The notes: generated from the letters alone by a model not told the origin. Shown: positions 44,275 through 54,139, counted from the stretch's first letter. The stretch: DNA of 64,000 bases from Rossellomorea aquimaris (GCF_020171925.1 NZ_JAIVAR010000001.1:1415659-1479658); one strand, 5' to 3'. Numbers and translations: made by a program.

Positions 44275-44691
44275 CTACTGACATTGAGGACACTTTCCGT
44301 AAATCTCAAATTTGTGGCCTGATACATCAAATCCCGTTTCCTCAATGCTGTCTTTCAGGGCATCCATGGGACAGGTATGGATCTCTTCTGTTTTCCCGCA
44401 ATCCATACAGATGAAATGATGGTGATGATGACTGCTTTCACAGGTGAAACGGAAATGCCTTTCACCTGATAATTCAGTTTCTTCCAGGATGCCGAGTTCT
44501 ACAAACAAGCTTAAGTTTCGATAGACTGTATCAAAGCTCAATCCTGGATAGTCACCTTTCATGAATTCAAGCACTTCTTTAGCCGTCAGGTATTTATTCG
44601 AGTCAGAGAACAATTGAAGCAACTCTTCCCTTTTTCCGGTATGCTTATATCCTTCAGATTTCAAAAGCTCCATCGCTTGAGTTACATTCAT
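44275..44691 (-). CDS. zur: Zur, zinc uptake repressor (Fur family)
   Basis: 138 residues. A winged helix N-terminus ([21 protein letters not shown]) is followed by the regulatory half with [22 protein letters not shown] and the final CPQC: two CxxC pairs form the structural zinc site and the His cluster forms the sensing site. Located like B. subtilis zur (yqfV). It is cotranscribed behind znuC and znuB, three bases after znuB. Confidence 0.94.
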   Translation of the reverse strand: MNVTQAMELLKSEGYKHTGKREELLQLFSDSNKYLTAKEVLEFMKGDYPGLSFDTVYRNLSLFVELGILEETELSGERHFRFTCESSHHHHHFICMDCGKTEEIHTCPMDALKDSIEETGFDVSGHKFEIYGKCPQCQ

Positions 44692-44694
44692 TCT

Positions 44695-45567
44695 TTACAC
44701 CTCTACTTTTTCAACATGCCTGGCTGATTTAATCTTCTTGACCGCCATCGTGACCAATAGGATGAGGATCGCGGTAACAACGATGGTCCCCCCAGGGGCA
44801 AGATCTAAATAAAAGGCACTGACCAACCCAACGATCACAGAGATTTCCCCGAACAATAAGGAAAAAGCAATCGTTTGTTTAAATCCTCTAGCAATTCGGA
44901 TGCTTGCCGCCACAGGAAGAGTCATCAAGGATGAAACAAGAAGGATGCCCACCACTCGCATCGAAGCAGCGATGACCAAGGCAACCATTACCATGAAGAT
45001 GAAATGTATCATTCCAGCCCGAATCCCCGATGCCTTTGCATGATCTTCATCGAAGGAAAGAAGGAACAGCTCTTTGTATAACATAAAAACCACGCCGATG
45101 ACCAGGATGCTGATTGCCGTGATCAAGAATAGGTCTCCCCTGCTCACCGCACTTACACTTCCAAATAAATAACTAAAAAGATCCGTTGTGAAGCCATCAG
45201 CCAATGAAATAAAGATGACACCGATTCCTATTCCGCCCGATAAGATAATCGGTATGGCAAGTTCCTGGTAATGTTTATAAACGGTTCTCAGTCGTTCAAT
45301 GAATAAAGAACCTCCAACGGAAAATATCATACCAAAATATAACGGATTGAGCCCTTGCATGGCAGGCACTGTCTTACTCAGATATAAACTTGCCGCTATT
45401 CCCGATAATGTTACATGACTAAGGGCATCAGCAATCAGCGAAAGTCTCCTGACAACGATGAATGCGCCTAAAAGCGGAGCGATGATCCCGATGAGGATCC
45501 CAGTTAGAAAAGCATTTTGTAAAAATTCATATTGTAAAATTGCATCAAGCACCTGCTTTTCCTCCAA
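44695..45567 (-). CDS. znuB: Zinc ABC transporter permease (ZnuB/AdcB type)
   Basis: 290 residues, about eight membrane segments, ABC-3 family. Signature pieces are APLLGAFIVVRRLSLIADAL near the N-terminus and ASMRVVGILLVSSLMTLP near residue 205. It forms the metal channel with the ATPase encoded immediately upstream (start codon adjacent to the znuC stop). Confidence 0.92.
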   Translation of the reverse strand: MEEKQVLDAILQYEFLQNAFLTGILIGIIAPLLGAFIVVRRLSLIADALSHVTLSGIAASLYLSKTVPAMQGLNPLYFGMIFSVGGSLFIERLRTVYKHYQELAIPIILSGGIGIGVIFISLADGFTTDLFSYLFGSVSAVSRGDLFLITAISILVIGVVFMLYKELFLLSFDEDHAKASGIRAGMIHFIFMVMVALVIAASMRVVGILLVSSLMTLPVAASIRIARGFKQTIAFSLLFGEISVIVGLVSAFYLDLAPGGTIVVTAILILLVTMAVKKIKSARHVEKVEV

Positions 45568-46335
45568 TCAATGGTGATCATGATTCAAGAAGTGGACATC
45601 ATGGCCGTAAAAGGATGACATCTCGCCTTCTTTCAGTTTTTCAAATTCTTCTGTTTTCCCGTGAAAATGTAAATGTTTATTTAAGCATGCTACATGTGTG
45701 ACCTTACTTGAAATCGATCCGATATCGTGTGTAACCAATAATAATGTTATTCCAAGATCGGAATTAAGATGGTCCAACATATCATAGAAGTTCTGCACAT
45801 TTTTGCTATCGACACCGACAGTAGGTTCATCCAAGATCAGGACATCGGGCTTGCTTACGAGCGCACGTGCAATGAATACCCTTTGCTGCTGTCCACCAGA
45901 TAATTCCCCTATGTTCCTGCCGGAAAAAGCGGTCATCCCTACCGATTCAATCGCGTCCATAATATCATTCCGGTATTTTGAAGAGATCCTTCTGAACATC
46001 CCCGCTTTTTTAGTCAATCCACTTGCCACGACTTCGTACACGGTTGCAGGAAAACCACTATTGAAACTGTTTGCTTTTTGAGATACGAATCCAATCCGGT
46101 CCCATTCCTTGAATTTCTGCTGAGGGATACCAAACAGCTCGATTTCCCCCTGCTTCACCTTCAATAAACCAAGCATTAATTTCAGGAGTGTCGATTTCCC
46201 AGAACCATTGGGACCGACAATCCCCAAGAATGCTCCTTGAGGGATGGATATATTGATGTCTTCAAGTACCCTTTCGCGGTCATACCTGAAATTCAATCCT
46301 TCTATTTTTATAACGGGTGTCTGATTCATTTCCAT
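45568..46335 (-). CDS. znuC: Zinc ABC transporter ATPase (ZnuC/AdcC type)
   Basis: 255 residues. Walker A GPNGSGKSTLLKL, signature [15 protein letters not shown], Walker B VLILDEPTVGVD, and a His-rich end GHDVHFLNHDHH that could bind zinc. The frame opens with TTG at 46344; ATG at 46335 is equally plausible. A Zur box lies 16 bases upstream. No substrate-binding lipoprotein gene is present in this cluster. Confidence 0.92.
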   Translation of the reverse strand: MEMNQTPVIKIEGLNFRYDRERVLEDINISIPQGAFLGIVGPNGSGKSTLLKLMLGLLKVKQGEIELFGIPQQKFKEWDRIGFVSQKANSFNSGFPATVYEVVASGLTKKAGMFRRISSKYRNDIMDAIESVGMTAFSGRNIGELSGGQQQRVFIARALVSKPDVLILDEPTVGVDSKNVQNFYDMLDHLNSDLGITLLLVTHDIGSISSKVTHVACLNKHLHFHGKTEEFEKLKEGEMSSFYGHDVHFLNHDHH

Positions 46336-46350
46336 TGATTTCAACTCTCT

Positions 46351-46371
46351 TTTTAAGAATCATTACGATTT
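46351..46371 (-). promoter_or_regulatory. Zur box upstream of znuC-znuB-zur
   Basis: On the minus strand the left half AAATCGTAAT matches the B. subtilis Zur operator perfectly, followed by GATT and a degenerate right half. Its position over the start region implies zinc-dependent repression and autoregulation of zur. Confidence 0.7.
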
Positions 46372-46398
46372 AAATCACTTTAGAAAGTATACAGGATG

Positions 46399-46453
46399 GT
46401 TCAGCTCTTGTAAATAAAAGAAGTTCAGCTCTTGTAAATAAAAGAAGTCCAGC
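46399..46453. repeat. Perfect 24-bp tandem duplication
   Basis: Units at 46399-46422 and 46423-46446 are identical, starting GTTCAGCTCTTG; a partial third copy (GTCCAGC) follows. It lies in the upstream region of the zinc operon. Confidence 0.9.
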
Positions 46454-46469
46454 CCCGATAATAATACGA

Positions 46470-46512
46470 AAAAAAGCTGTTCATACCGTTAGTTACCGGT
46501 GAACAGCTTCCT
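46470..46512 (-). terminator. Terminator of yqfU
   Basis: Stem AAGCTGTTCACCGGTAAC / complement, followed by TTTTTTTCG on the minus strand. Confidence 0.88.
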
Positions 46513-46532
46513 TCATATCCTTTGTTAGTGCA

Positions 46533-47414
46533 TCAATGGATGGCCGATTTAAATCTCGCTCCTTTTGTTTCCTGTGTACTCATGATGGTGATGAATGCGT
46601 TGGGGTCGATATCAGTGACGACGGACTTAAGTTTTGTTACTTCCAGTCTCGTCACAACTACATAAATCACTTCTTTATCATGATCTGTGTAGCCGCCCCG
46701 ACCTTTCAGCATGGTCGTTCCCCGACCAAGCCTTTTAAGAATTGCATCAGATACCTCCGCATATTCGTCGGATACGATGATGACGGCTTTCGTTTCATCC
46801 ATTCCTTGAATGACGGTATCAATGGTTTTGAATGCAATATAATAGGTCATGACCGAATACATCGCTTCCTCGATCCCAAATACAAACGCTGCCCATCCAA
46901 AAATGAAGATATTGATGAACATAACAAATTCACCAACAGAAAAAGGCAGTTTCTTTGTTAACAAAATGCCAAGTATTTCGGTTCCATCCAACGAACCTCC
47001 ATGCCGGATAACCAATCCAACCCCGGTACCTAGCGTGAGTCCCCCAAAAACCGTTGCAAGGATTTCTTCTTCCACAAACGGTTCGAAGTGATGCAGGAAC
47101 CCTTCGATGACAGCAAGTGCCAACACAGCAAATAAAGAAGATACGACGAACGTTTTACCTATTTGCTTGTATCCTGAATAAAGAAACGGAAGATTCATCA
47201 GGACCAATAAAGTGGAAAAGTTCAATAACGGGATTTTATCTGAAACCAAATAATCCAAGATCAGCGAAACACCGATGATCCCCCCGTCAATGATATTATT
47301 CGGTATCAAGAATAATTCGATTGAAATAGCTGCCAGTGCTGCTCCGATTGTGATGAAAACCAGGCGGTAAATGAAATGAAGTGGACTTTCTTTTTTATGT
47401 ACTCTTTGTGCCAT
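46533..47414 (-). CDS. yqfU: YqfU, YitT-family membrane protein
   Basis: 293 residues. Five or six membrane segments (DUF161) contain [17 protein letters not shown] and [19 protein letters not shown]; the C-terminal cytoplasmic DUF2179 domain has [14 protein letters not shown]. Transported substrate is unknown. Same place as B. subtilis yqfU. Confidence 0.92.
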   Translation of the reverse strand: MAQRVHKKESPLHFIYRLVFITIGAALAAISIELFLIPNNIIDGGIIGVSLILDYLVSDKIPLLNFSTLLVLMNLPFLYSGYKQIGKTFVVSSLFAVLALAVIEGFLHHFEPFVEEEILATVFGGLTLGTGVGLVIRHGGSLDGTEILGILLTKKLPFSVGEFVMFINIFIFGWAAFVFGIEEAMYSVMTYYIAFKTIDTVIQGMDETKAVIIVSDEYAEVSDAILKRLGRGTTMLKGRGGYTDHDKEVIYVVVTRLEVTKLKSVVTDIDPNAFITIMSTQETKGARFKSAIH

Positions 47415-47494
47415 ACCAGTCTCCCTTTCTATTCACAAAAAACTGTCACTTTCTTGTCAGAAGCTACATATGTATTTTTTGAGGAGTGATTTAG

Positions 47495-47749
47495 ATGAAA
47501 CTATTACAAAATGTGATCAACCATAAGATCAACACGATTACGCGGGCTGAGTTACTTAAGTATGCCATTCAATATAATATCTCATTAACCGCCAAACAAG
47601 CAGACTCGATTGTATCAAAGGTCAAGGGGAAAAACATAAATATCTTCGACGATCAAAGCAGGAGCAAGCTGGTGAAAGAGCTTGCCAGGGAGATCGGTCC
47701 GACCAAGGCGAAGGAAATCAATCAACTCTTCATGCAATTGATCAGGTAG
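47495..47749 (+). CDS. yqfT: YqfT, DUF2624 small protein
   Basis: 84 residues, helical and basic: INTITRAELLKYAIQYNISL and ELAREIGPTKAKEINQLFMQ. Matches the DUF2624 family at the position of B. subtilis yqfT. GAGGAGTGA precedes the ATG. Function is unknown. Confidence 0.9.
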   Translation: MKLLQNVINHKINTITRAELLKYAIQYNISLTAKQADSIVSKVKGKNINIFDDQSRSKLVKELAREIGPTKAKEINQLFMQLIR

Positions 47750-47758
47750 GTATAAGAA

Positions 47759-47792
47759 AAGGAGGCTGCTTCCACTTATAGAAGAGCCTCCC
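47759..47792. terminator. Bidirectional terminator yqfT/nfo
   Basis: Stem GGAGGCTGCTTC / GAAGAGCCTCC between convergent genes; T-run short. Confidence 0.65.
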
Positions 47793-47798
47793 ATCCCA

Positions 47799-48692
47799 TT
47801 ACTGATGCTCGATTTTGCTTAATACGTCCTCATCAAATTGTTGTTTCAAAAGCATATCGATTTCGAATTTATAAGGAGCCTTCTTATTCTTCTTATCTTC
47901 TCCAACATAAGGTGTCTCAAGGATCTTCGGAACTTCAGCCAGCTGTGGATGATGCACGATGTAATTCAGGGGCTTAAAACCGATATGGCCGAAACCGATG
48001 TTTTCATGTCGGTCTTTCCTTGCACCGTTTGGATTTTTACTGTCATTGATATGAAGGACCTTCAAACGATCGATACCGATGATTTTATCAAATTCATCCA
48101 ATACCCCATCAAAGTCCTCCACAATATTATACCCCGCATCATGCGTATGGCATGTATCAAAACAGATCGAAAGCCTGTCATTCAGCTTGACTCCTTCAAT
48201 GATCTGAGCCAACTCTTCGAACGACCTTCCGCACTCAGAACCTTTTCCAGCCATCGTTTCCAAAGCGATTTGTGCTTTATGGTCTTTTGTCAACACTTCA
48301 TTCAGACCTTCAATGATCTTCTCTATTCCTTTATCAGCGCCCGCTCCGACATGGGCTCCTGGGTGAAGGACGATTTGATTTGCACCAAGCGCTTCGGTAC
48401 GCTCGATTTCGGACCTAAGAAAATTGACGCCCAATTCAAACGTCGCCGGATTCGTCGTATTGCCGATATTGATGATATAAGGGGCATGTACAACGATTTC
48501 TTGGATATTATGTTCTTTCATATGCTGAAGACCTGCTTCAATATTCAAATCCTCGATTTTTTTTCTTCTTGTATTTTGAGGTGCTCCTGTATAGATCATA
48601 AATGTATTCGCACCATAAGACACTGCCTCTTCACTGGAAGCGAGAAGCATCTTTTTTCCGCTCATTGAAACGTGTGATCCCAATTTAACCAT
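47799..48692 (-). CDS. nfo: Endonuclease IV (AP endonuclease)
   Basis: 297 residues, TIM barrel. Zinc-site segments are [43 protein letters not shown] and [20 protein letters not shown]. It cuts DNA at abasic sites in base-excision repair and in spores. ATG at 48692 ([10 protein letters not shown]) follows AGGAG by nine bases; a TTG nine bases earlier is too close to that site. Confidence 0.96.
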   Translation of the reverse strand: MVKLGSHVSMSGKKMLLASSEEAVSYGANTFMIYTGAPQNTRRKKIEDLNIEAGLQHMKEHNIQEIVVHAPYIINIGNTTNPATFELGVNFLRSEIERTEALGANQIVLHPGAHVGAGADKGIEKIIEGLNEVLTKDHKAQIALETMAGKGSECGRSFEELAQIIEGVKLNDRLSICFDTCHTHDAGYNIVEDFDGVLDEFDKIIGIDRLKVLHINDSKNPNGARKDRHENIGFGHIGFKPLNYIVHHPQLAEVPKILETPYVGEDKKNKKAPYKFEIDMLLKQQFDEDVLSKIEHQ

Positions 48693-48765
48693 TCTCTTCA
48701 ACTCCTAAGAAAAACTGTCTTTCTCCATTTTATCGAATGTTCGAAAACGAATCACGTCATAAGAC

Positions 48766-50070
48766 TTACTTGCTCCGATTCTTTTTTCTTCGTTCTTTCT
48801 TTTTGATTTGGTCCATTTTATATTTCATTTTCTTCTTATACCCTGGCTTTACCTTTTTCGGCTTTCTGACAAGGGATTTAGCCTTTGCATCGATTTCATC
48901 CGTCGTTTTTTGACGGCTCTTACGTTTGTTCAGGGCAGGAAGTTCGATCCACTCCCCTTTTTTAAGCTCCATGTGACTGAAGCTGATGCCCATCTTCTCG
49001 ATGCGGTTTAGCGCATCTTCATCTGAAGGCTCATAAATGGTATAGGCAACGCCGGAATTTCCCGCCCTTGCCGTACGGCCGCAGCGGTGGACATAGAAAT
49101 CCAGATCCTGTGGAAGCTCGTAATTGATGATATGACTGACACCTTCAATATCAATCCCTCTGGCTGCAAGGTCAGTCGCAACGATATATTGATAGTCAAG
49201 GTTCCTGATCTGCTTCATCATCTTCTTACGTTCACGCGGGGACAGGTCACCATGGATCCTTCCTACCTTCAGTCCTTTTGCGATCAGTGCATCGGCTACT
49301 TCATCAGCGTTCGCCTTTGTATTGGTGAAAACAATCCCTAAATATGGATTGATGTCGACCAAGATATCATAAAGGACTGCCACTTTATCCCTGCTTTTCT
49401 TGGGAACGATCACGTGGTTGATATTTTTGGCAGAGATTCTCTCCGGCTCCACGTGTGCAAATTGCGGGTTTTCCATGTACTTCTTCATAAATGGCTTGAG
49501 CTTTTCTGGAATTGTAGCAGAGAAGACAAGTATTTGAAGTTTCTCAGGCATTTTAGCCGCTATTTGATCTACATCTTCAATAAAGCCCATGTCCAGCATA
49601 AGATCTGCTTCATCAACGACGAGCATGGAAGAGGTATGGACATAAAGCGCCTGCTCCTTGACGAGATCGTTGATGCGCCCAGGTGTCCCCACCACAATGT
49701 GCGGCTGAGTCTTGAGCTTTTCGATCGTCCTTTGTTTATCGGTTCCTCCGATAAAGCAGCGTGAAGAAATGTCACTGTTTTTAGTGATTTTCAAAATTTC
49801 GTGGTAAATCTGCTGTGCAAGTTCCCTCGTTGGAGCTGTAATGACGGCTTGTACCTGTTCAGAAGCAGCGTCCACTTTCTCAATGATCGGCAACAAGTAG
49901 GAATGGGTCTTCCCCGTACCAGTCTGTGATTGTCCGATCGCGCTTTGTCCCTTCAGGATGAGAGGGATCATTTTCTTTTGAATGTCCGTTGGCTCATAAA
50001 ATCCCAGTTCTTCAATGGCTTCGGCAATGAAAGGCTGAAAGCCATAATCCAGGAATAAATTCTTTTTCAT
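48766..50070 (-). CDS. cshB: CshB, DEAD-box RNA helicase
   Basis: 434 residues. Q motif and Walker A GQSQTGTGKTHSYLLP, PTRELAQQ, motif II VDEADLMLD, motif III SAT, motif V TDLAARGIDIEG and motif VI HRCGRTARAG. A basic C-terminal tail (about 385-434) ends KKKERRKKNRSK, likely RNA binding. It acts in ribosome assembly and cold adaptation. Confidence 0.95.
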   Translation of the reverse strand: MKKNLFLDYGFQPFIAEAIEELGFYEPTDIQKKMIPLILKGQSAIGQSQTGTGKTHSYLLPIIEKVDAASEQVQAVITAPTRELAQQIYHEILKITKNSDISSRCFIGGTDKQRTIEKLKTQPHIVVGTPGRINDLVKEQALYVHTSSMLVVDEADLMLDMGFIEDVDQIAAKMPEKLQILVFSATIPEKLKPFMKKYMENPQFAHVEPERISAKNINHVIVPKKSRDKVAVLYDILVDINPYLGIVFTNTKANADEVADALIAKGLKVGRIHGDLSPRERKKMMKQIRNLDYQYIVATDLAARGIDIEGVSHIINYELPQDLDFYVHRCGRTARAGNSGVAYTIYEPSDEDALNRIEKMGISFSHMELKKGEWIELPALNKRKSRQKTTDEIDAKAKSLVRKPKKVKPGYKKKMKYKMDQIKKKERRKKNRSK

Positions 50071-50213
50071 CTGTTTCATCTCCTTATTTAAAATATTCTT
50101 TTATTTAAACGTTAGCATTCGCGTTATTATTTAAAGAACATCTAACCATTATAATAAACTTTCGCCAAAACTTCTAGTTAGACTTGTAAGCAATATGATG
50201 TTATAGACACAAT

Positions 50214-50241
50214 ACCCTTTTTTCATGAGTTGCATACTCTA
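50214..50241 (+). promoter_or_regulatory. SigK-like (late mother-cell) promoter of yqfQ
   Basis: AC at 50214, 17 bases, then CATACTCTA at 50233-50241, fitting the SigK pattern AC-N16/17-CATANNNTA. Predicted start is about 30 bases before the ATG. Confidence 0.6.
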
Positions 50242-50281
50242 TAAAGACGAGAAAATCTTATAGTGAAAGGAGGCCGGCAGT

Positions 50282-51046
50282 ATGCCGCCTAGAAGACGAA
50301 TGAGAATGCAGGATCCGCACGGAGGGAGCCCTTTTGGGATGTTGCCAAGGCAAAGTGGAAGGAGTCCATTTGGCATGAGACAGCAGGGTGATATGAGGAA
50401 TCCTTTTGGAACAAGGCCACAAAATCCTCCACCTTTGCAAATAGGTCAGCAAATGAACCGTTTCACCGGCCATCAGGGACCACCGTCCTTTCAAGGTATG
50501 AACGGAGGAAGGGGTAAAGCACGCGGAGGCGGTCTCCTGTCCAAACTCTTAAAGAAGGGTGACAGAGGGAATCAACAAGGTGGAGGTTTATTACAGCAGT
50601 TCAGCAGGGACAATTCGGCAGGTGCTGTAACAGGATTCGAACGTGGGCCGGGAGCTGCTGCTGGAGCATCCACACTCGGAAGTCTACTTAACCCGGGGAA
50701 TATCAGTTCATTTCTCTCGAATACCCAACAGGTGTTGAATACAGCACAGCAATTTGGACCGATGATTCAGCAATACGGACCGATGGTAAAGAATCTTCCG
50801 GCGCTATGGAAGCTTTATCGGGGCTTTAAGGATCTATCCTCTGATGAATCCACTCCTAAAGAAGATAACGAAAAAGGGACAGAGCCTAATGAAGAAGTGA
50901 TTAAAGGAGAATCCGGGGTTAAAGAAAAAGGTAAAAAAGGAAAGAAAAAGAACGTAAAAGAAGTGGAACTCGATGATGACTCAGAACAAAAGCCCCCGAG
51001 AAAAAAAACATCGCCAGGCACTTCGAAGCCAAAATTATATATTTAA
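50282..51046 (+). CDS. yqfQ: YqfQ/VrrA-family spore coat-associated protein
   Basis: 254 residues of low complexity. The N-terminal 45 residues repeat a PFG unit (GSPFGMLP, RSPFGMRQ, RNPFGTRP); a Gly-rich and Gln-rich middle leads to LNTAQQFGPMIQQYGPMVKN; the last 70 residues alternate acidic and Lys-rich blocks. This is the YqfQ/VrrA family, whose Bacillus anthracis member carries a well-known variable repeat, next to ispH as here. GAAAGGAGG precedes the ATG. Expression late in sporulation is suggested by the upstream SigK-like promoter. Confidence 0.85.
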   Translation: MPPRRRMRMQDPHGGSPFGMLPRQSGRSPFGMRQQGDMRNPFGTRPQNPPPLQIGQQMNRFTGHQGPPSFQGMNGGRGKARGGGLLSKLLKKGDRGNQQGGGLLQQFSRDNSAGAVTGFERGPGAAAGASTLGSLLNPGNISSFLSNTQQVLNTAQQFGPMIQQYGPMVKNLPALWKLYRGFKDLSSDESTPKEDNEKGTEPNEEVIKGESGVKEKGKKGKKKNVKEVELDDDSEQKPPRKKTSPGTSKPKLYI

Positions 51047-51052
51047 GGCCAA

Positions 51053-51093
51053 AACCCTTTAAGTTCCTATACTTTGAGGGGTTTTCTTTTTTC
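51053..51093 (+). terminator. Terminator of yqfQ
   Basis: Stem AAAACCC...GGGGTTTT followed by CTTTTTT. Confidence 0.75.
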
Positions 51094-51132
51094 TATGACC
51101 ATACCCACCCCCACTTCTTATGACCGTCCTCT

Positions 51133-51161
51133 TTGTCAGATATCCCATTCTCCTTTATAAT
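51133..51161 (+). promoter_or_regulatory. SigA promoter of ispH
   Basis: TTGTCA, 17 bases, TATAAT; 39 bases before the ATG. Confidence 0.8.
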
Positions 51162-51199
51162 GGAATCACAACCTTTCCCATTTAGGAGGATTTTCATAG

Positions 51200-52150
51200 A
51201 TGGACATTATCAAGATAACCCCGAGGGGCTATTGTTACGGTGTCGTGGATGCGATGGTCATCGCCCGAAACGCGGCACTTGATAAATCGCTGCCTCGTCC
51301 GATTTATATTCTAGGAATGATTGTGCACAACAAACACGTTACCGATGCGTTTGAAGAAGAAGGGATCATAACGCTCGACGGAAAGAATAGGAAAGAAATC
51401 ATCGAAGGGGTAAACGAAGGTACAGTGATCTTCACGGCTCACGGTGTTTCGCCGGAAGTGAAGGAAATCGCCCGCCAGAAAGGGCTCGTCACTCTCGATG
51501 CAACTTGTCCCGATGTCACCAAGACACATGATCTGATCCGCGCAAAGGAAGCAGAAGGATATGATGTCATTTATATCGGAAAGAAAGGACATCCGGAACC
51601 AGAGGGTGCCGTCGGTGTGGCACCACACATCGTACACCTTGTCGAAACCGCCGAGGATGTAGAAAAACTATCGATTGACAATGACAAAATCATCGTGACC
51701 AACCAAACGACGATGAGCCAATGGGACGTCCTTGACACGATGGAAAAAGTGAAAGAAATGTTCCCACATGTCGAGTTGCATAAAGAGATATGCCTCGCTA
51801 CCCAGGTACGGCAGGAAGCGGTTGCCGAACAAGCAGGAGATGCCGATGTCCTCATCGTAGTCGGTGATCCTAAAAGCAATAACTCCAACCGACTGGCTCA
51901 GGTTTCAAAAGAAATTGCTGGAACTCCGGCTTATAGGATATCAGATATCAGCGAGCTTGATGTTGAATGGATTAAATCAGCAAAAGTCGTGGCCGTCACG
52001 GCTGGCGCATCCACTCCGACACCAATCGTGAAGGAAGTCATCAAGTTCTTACAGGATTTCGATCCCGACAATGAAGAAACATGGTCCAGAGAACAAAGTG
52101 TCCCGCTTAATAAAATCCTTCCAAAAGTAAAGAAGTCTAAATTGAGTTAA
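51200..52150 (+). CDS. ispH: IspH, 4-hydroxy-3-methylbut-2-enyl diphosphate reductase
   Basis: 316 residues. The three iron-sulfur ligands are in PRGYCYGV (C12), LDATCPDV (about C97) and [11 protein letters not shown] (about C197); TAHGVSP and [12 protein letters not shown] are substrate-binding. It is the last step of the MEP pathway, giving IPP and DMAPP. Monocistronic, with clear promoter and terminator. Confidence 0.97.
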   Translation: MDIIKITPRGYCYGVVDAMVIARNAALDKSLPRPIYILGMIVHNKHVTDAFEEEGIITLDGKNRKEIIEGVNEGTVIFTAHGVSPEVKEIARQKGLVTLDATCPDVTKTHDLIRAKEAEGYDVIYIGKKGHPEPEGAVGVAPHIVHLVETAEDVEKLSIDNDKIIVTNQTTMSQWDVLDTMEKVKEMFPHVELHKEICLATQVRQEAVAEQAGDADVLIVVGDPKSNNSNRLAQVSKEIAGTPAYRISDISELDVEWIKSAKVVAVTAGASTPTPIVKEVIKFLQDFDPDNEETWSREQSVPLNKILPKVKKSKLS

Positions 52151-52152
52151 AT

Positions 52153-52192
52153 CAAAAAAGCGATCCCTTTATCATCGGGATCGCTTTTTTTG
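52153..52192. terminator. Bidirectional terminator ispH/yqfO
   Basis: Stem AAAAAAGCGATCCC / GGGATCGCTTTTTT. Confidence 0.92.
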
Positions 52193-52193
52193 A

Positions 52194-53312
52194 TTAAATG
52201 AAAGTAAATGGATTTGTATTTGCTTTTGATGCGAAAATATTGACGATAAAGCCTTTTTCCGCACATTTTTCTGCGAGATATTTCGCCACTCCATCCTTCA
52301 TGACCTTTTCGATATGATGTCCTGCATCCACAATATTCAATCCCAGCATCATGGCATCATGGGCCGTATGATAATAAATATCACCAGTGACCAGTACATC
52401 CGCCCCCTGCCTCTTGGCAGTGGTGATGAATTTATTTCCATCCCCTCCAAGGACAGCCACCTTCTTGACTTTCTCCTCACTGTCACCAATCATCCGGACG
52501 CCATCCATGCCGAAGGTTTCTTTAACTACGCCCGCAAACTCTTTTAGAGTGACCTCTTCCTTGAGCATGCCGATCCGGCCAAGCCCCATGGGCTCCCCCT
52601 TGTTTTCAAGCGAATACAAATCATACGCCACCTCTTCATATGGGTGATGAGTGAACATCGCTTTCAAAACTTTTTTCTCGAGTGAACGCGGGTAGATGGT
52701 TTCCACCTTTTCTTCTTCCACCACTTCAAGTTTTCCCTGTTGTCCGATATGGGGTTTGGCTTTGTCACCTGGGAGGAACCTCCCCTCCCCATCTGATGAG
52801 AAACTGCAGTGTGAGTAGTTACCGATATGACCTGCCCCGGCGTCACCCAATGCTTTTCTCAATTCCTCGCTGTTTTCCTTCGGTACGTATACAACGAGTT
52901 TTCTCAAGCCTTCTGAATAGGTAGGCAGTAAGACAGACGTTTCTTGAAGACCCAATGCATCTGCAAGCAAGTCATTCACTCCGCCTACCGCAACATCAAG
53001 ATTTGTATGTGCAGCATAGACGGCAATATCATGCTTGATCAGTTTCTCGATCATCCTGCCTTGATACGTATCGGTATGTAGTGACTTAAGCGGCCTAAAT
53101 AGAGGTGGGTGATGCGCAATGATCAGTTTCACATTATTCTTGATGGCTTCATCCACCACATTTTCAAGGACATCCAATGTGATCATGACGTTTTCAACCT
53201 TTTCATTTAGTTTCCCAATCTGTAATCCGATCGGGTCTCCCTGTTCGGCTAGATGCTTTGGTGAAAATGCTTCAAACAGCTGGATGATTTCGTGTCCGTT
53301 TACCGTTTTCAT
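52194..53312 (-). CDS. yqfO: YqfO, Nif3-family metal-binding protein
   Basis: 372 residues. Metal ligands are in IIAHHPPLFRP, AAHTNLD, and near the C-terminus GDIYYHTAHD and DAGHHIEK. A CutA1-like insert domain (about 135-235) is typical of the YqfO subgroup. Proposed as GTP cyclohydrolase-like or a regulatory protein; function is not settled. Overlaps trmK by four bases. Confidence 0.92.
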   Translation of the reverse strand: MKTVNGHEIIQLFEAFSPKHLAEQGDPIGLQIGKLNEKVENVMITLDVLENVVDEAIKNNVKLIIAHHPPLFRPLKSLHTDTYQGRMIEKLIKHDIAVYAAHTNLDVAVGGVNDLLADALGLQETSVLLPTYSEGLRKLVVYVPKENSEELRKALGDAGAGHIGNYSHCSFSSDGEGRFLPGDKAKPHIGQQGKLEVVEEEKVETIYPRSLEKKVLKAMFTHHPYEEVAYDLYSLENKGEPMGLGRIGMLKEEVTLKEFAGVVKETFGMDGVRMIGDSEEKVKKVAVLGGDGNKFITTAKRQGADVLVTGDIYYHTAHDAMMLGLNIVDAGHHIEKVMKDGVAKYLAEKCAEKGFIVNIFASKANTNPFTFI

Positions 53313-54022
53313 TTGGAATGAACCTCCTCGACCATCTGGATTTTCCTCATCAATTCCTCTTTGCGTTCTTGTAAACCTTCGCTATGACCGGCTTTTTTCA
53401 TGTTTGAGAGGATATTATTCCACTGTGCCTTTTCCTGTTCCCATTTCTTCAGGAATGCGTCATTTCTTTCCCTCATTAGAAACGGACCAAACAATCGTTC
53501 CTTTTGCATATCATCCTCGGAATAAGGACGTAATGGTTCTCCCCTGTCAGCAACCAGGATTTCATAAATCTTCCCGTCTTCTTCCACTATCTTTTCATCC
53601 GTGAGTTCCCAATCATTTTCAAGAAGCCAGTTCCGGATGGATATCGCACTGAGATTTGGCTGAAGGATCAATCTCTTCACGCCATGAAGCTTATCTTTGC
53701 CTGCTTCAAGGATTGAAGCGATCAACGCGCCACCCATCCCTGCGATGGTGATGCAATCCACTTCCCCAGGTGCAATCACCTCAAGCCCATTTCCAAGTCT
53801 TACGTCTATCTTGTCCTGAAGGCAAGCATCCTTCACCTGCTTCTCTGCAGATAGAAATGGCCCCTTCACCACTTCACCTGCGATTGCACGGTCTGCAATC
53901 CCTTTTCTCACAGCATAACAAGGAAGATAGGCATGATCGGAACCGATATCCGCCACCGTTGCTCCCGAAGGTATATAAGTAACGACTGTTTCTAACCGTT
54001 TAGATAATTGTTCAATATTCAT
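53309..54022 (-). CDS. trmK: TrmK, tRNA adenine-22 N1-methyltransferase
   Basis: 237 residues. Rossmann methyltransferase: motif I VADIGSDHAYLPC, motif IV-like ITIAGMGGALIASIL, and RLILQPNLSAISIRNWL; a coiled-coil C-terminus (about 170-235) contacts tRNA. It methylates A22 in the D loop. Translationally coupled to yqfO, as in B. subtilis. Confidence 0.94.
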   Translation of the reverse strand: MNIEQLSKRLETVVTYIPSGATVADIGSDHAYLPCYAVRKGIADRAIAGEVVKGPFLSAEKQVKDACLQDKIDVRLGNGLEVIAPGEVDCITIAGMGGALIASILEAGKDKLHGVKRLILQPNLSAISIRNWLLENDWELTDEKIVEEDGKIYEILVADRGEPLRPYSEDDMQKERLFGPFLMRERNDAFLKKWEQEKAQWNNILSNMKKAGHSEGLQERKEELMRKIQMVEEVHSK

Positions 54023-54087
54023 AACTTCACCTTTTTAATCAGATTCATTCTTAGTATGTACGTTTTTCATTCTATCTGACTTCGTTT

Positions 54088-54130
54088 AATAAAAAAAGCC
54101 CTTTGCCCTGTGGACAAAGAACCTTTTTAA
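54088..54130 (-). terminator. Terminator of cccA
   Basis: Imperfect stem AAAAAGGTTCTTTG / CAAAGGGCTTTTT with T-run. Confidence 0.75.
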
Positions 54131-54139
54131 GCGTATACA

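Noticed and set aside
47838..48668. 276-residue open frame antisense to nfo
   Set aside because: Long by chance opposite a conserved gene; composition is that of an antisense shadow.
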